Source: a bacterium (GTDB lineage: Bacteria > Patescibacteria > Microgenomatia > Levybacterales > UBA12049). Taken from it: DNA of 7,871 nt. The notes below the pieces were generated by a model. The model searched no databases and had not been told where the DNA came from. It saw nothing but the letters and a program-made list of their open reading frames with translations. Numbering within the stretch: the first letter of the stretch is position 1; the number at the start of each line of letters is the position of its first letter. Location: NCBI GenBank assembly GCA_021825955.1, contig JAKAEH010000032.1, forward strand, positions 1 to 7,871, given 5' to 3'. The position numbers were made by a program, and so were the translations under genes. Shown piece by piece: positions 6,092-7,871 of this stretch.

Positions 6092-6593
6092 ATTTCATTC
6101 CCTTTTTAATCTCTAAAAGTGCGTCTTGCCTTCCTTTCCAATCTTTAACTTTAACCCATTTTCCCGGCTCATTTTTCTTATAGTTTTCAAAAAAGTATTT
6201 AATTTCTTCTTTTATTTCTTCGGGAAGTTCCGAAACATCATTATATTTTCCAAATTCCGGGTTTGCTTTTTCTGTTGGAACGGCAACCACTTTTGCATCC
6301 TGTCCGCTCTCGTCTTCTGTCTCAAGCATGCCTATTGGTTTTGCTGCAATTACAACTCCTGGTGCCAATACCTCCGGTGATAAAACTAAAACATCAACCG
6401 GATCTCCATCTCCTGAAAGAGTGTCCGGAATGAAACCATAGTTTGCCGGATAACCTCTATCAAAATAAAGAAATCTATCAACTGTTACAACTTCGGCTTC
6501 TTTATCAAATTCATACTTAACCTTACTGTTCAAAGGAACTTCAATTAATACATTTACTAATTCTGGTGCTTTGTTTCCGTATGTCAATTTCAT
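6090..6593 (-). CDS. ppa: Inorganic pyrophosphatase, family I
   Basis: This soluble Mg-dependent enzyme hydrolyses pyrophosphate to two phosphates, making nucleotide polymerisation and activation reactions irreversible. The length of 167 residues is typical of bacterial family I enzymes. All the active-site residues known from the E. coli enzyme can be placed with a constant offset: Glu18, Lys26, Glu28, Arg40, Tyr48, Tyr52, then Asp62, Asp64 and Asp67 in the signature DGDPVDVLVL, Asp94, Asp99, Lys101, Tyr138 and Lys139. It should therefore be fully active, probably as a hexamer as in the family. The gene starts 18 bases after gyrB and has a strong Shine-Dalgarno sequence, so it is probably translated from the gyrB message. 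A hairpin terminator overlaps its stop codon. Confidence 0.97.
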   Translation of the reverse strand: MKLTYGNKAPELVNVLIEVPLNSKVKYEFDKEAEVVTVDRFLYFDRGYPANYGFIPDTLSGDGDPVDVLVLSPEVLAPGVVIAAKPIGMLETEDESGQDAKVVAVPTEKANPEFGKYNDVSELPEEIKEEIKYFFENYKKNEPGKWVKVKDWKGRQDALLEIKKGMK

Positions 6594-6602
6594 AAAATCG
6601 CT

Positions 6603-6610
6603 TCACCCCC
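6603..6610 (-). promoter_or_regulatory. Shine-Dalgarno sequence of ppa
   Basis: GGGGGTGA on the minus strand differs at one base from the ideal GGAGGTGA and ends 9 bases before the ppa ATG, within the 18-base gyrB-ppa gap. It is the only strong Shine-Dalgarno sequence seen in the window, and it belongs to an internal operon gene rather than a promoter-proximal one. Confidence 0.75.
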
Positions 6611-6611
6611 T

Positions 6612-7871
<1,260 letters not shown>

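Noticed and set aside
6126..6380. Plus-strand frame of 84 codons opposite ppa
   Set aside because: It overlaps fully with the motif-complete ppa, and its product is a Phe-rich antisense translation.

Overview
This window is AT-rich bacterial chromosome. Every gene I can support lies on the minus strand, so transcription runs from high to low coordinates: gyrB (5' end off the window) -> ppa -> a small unknown gene -> gyrA -> folD -> pyrB -> a 68-residue membrane protein -> a kinase-like gene that runs off the low-coordinate edge. There are no RNA genes, mobile elements or CRISPR arrays, and no gene-free stretch longer than about 75 bases. All stop codons seen are TAA and no gene needs a recoded UGA. 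Compact spacing, short-form GyrB, a divergent FolD, single-domain housekeeping enzymes and unfamiliar small proteins suggest a reduced-genome lineage, perhaps Patescibacteria (candidate phyla radiation). That placement is an inference from style, not a database match.

High-coordinate block: gyrB and the family I pyrophosphatase gene ppa are 18 bases apart. ppa has a strong Shine-Dalgarno sequence and is followed by a hairpin-plus-T-tract terminator, so gyrB-ppa looks like the end of one transcript. Next come an unrecognised 131-residue gene and gyrA. Just upstream of gyrA is an imperfect copy of its own start region, which creates an 11-codon mini-ORF.

Low-coordinate block: folD, pyrB, the 68-residue membrane protein and the kinase-like gene each appear to have their own promoter. 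For pyrB and the membrane protein the -10 hexamer ends exactly 7 bases before the ATG, and for folD 9 bases before it. These mRNAs are probably leaderless or nearly so, in contrast to the Shine-Dalgarno-led ppa. GyrA/GyrB form DNA gyrase, PPase pulls biosynthesis forward by hydrolysing PPi, PyrB performs the committed step of pyrimidine synthesis and FolD interconverts one-carbon folates. The block is thus DNA topology plus nucleotide metabolism.

I see no clear undescribed multi-gene system. The best leads are the duplicated gyrA start with its mini-ORF, the leaderless promoter layout, the kinase-like protein with an altered catalytic loop, Met at the quinolone-determining position 83 of GyrA, and the divergent FolD.
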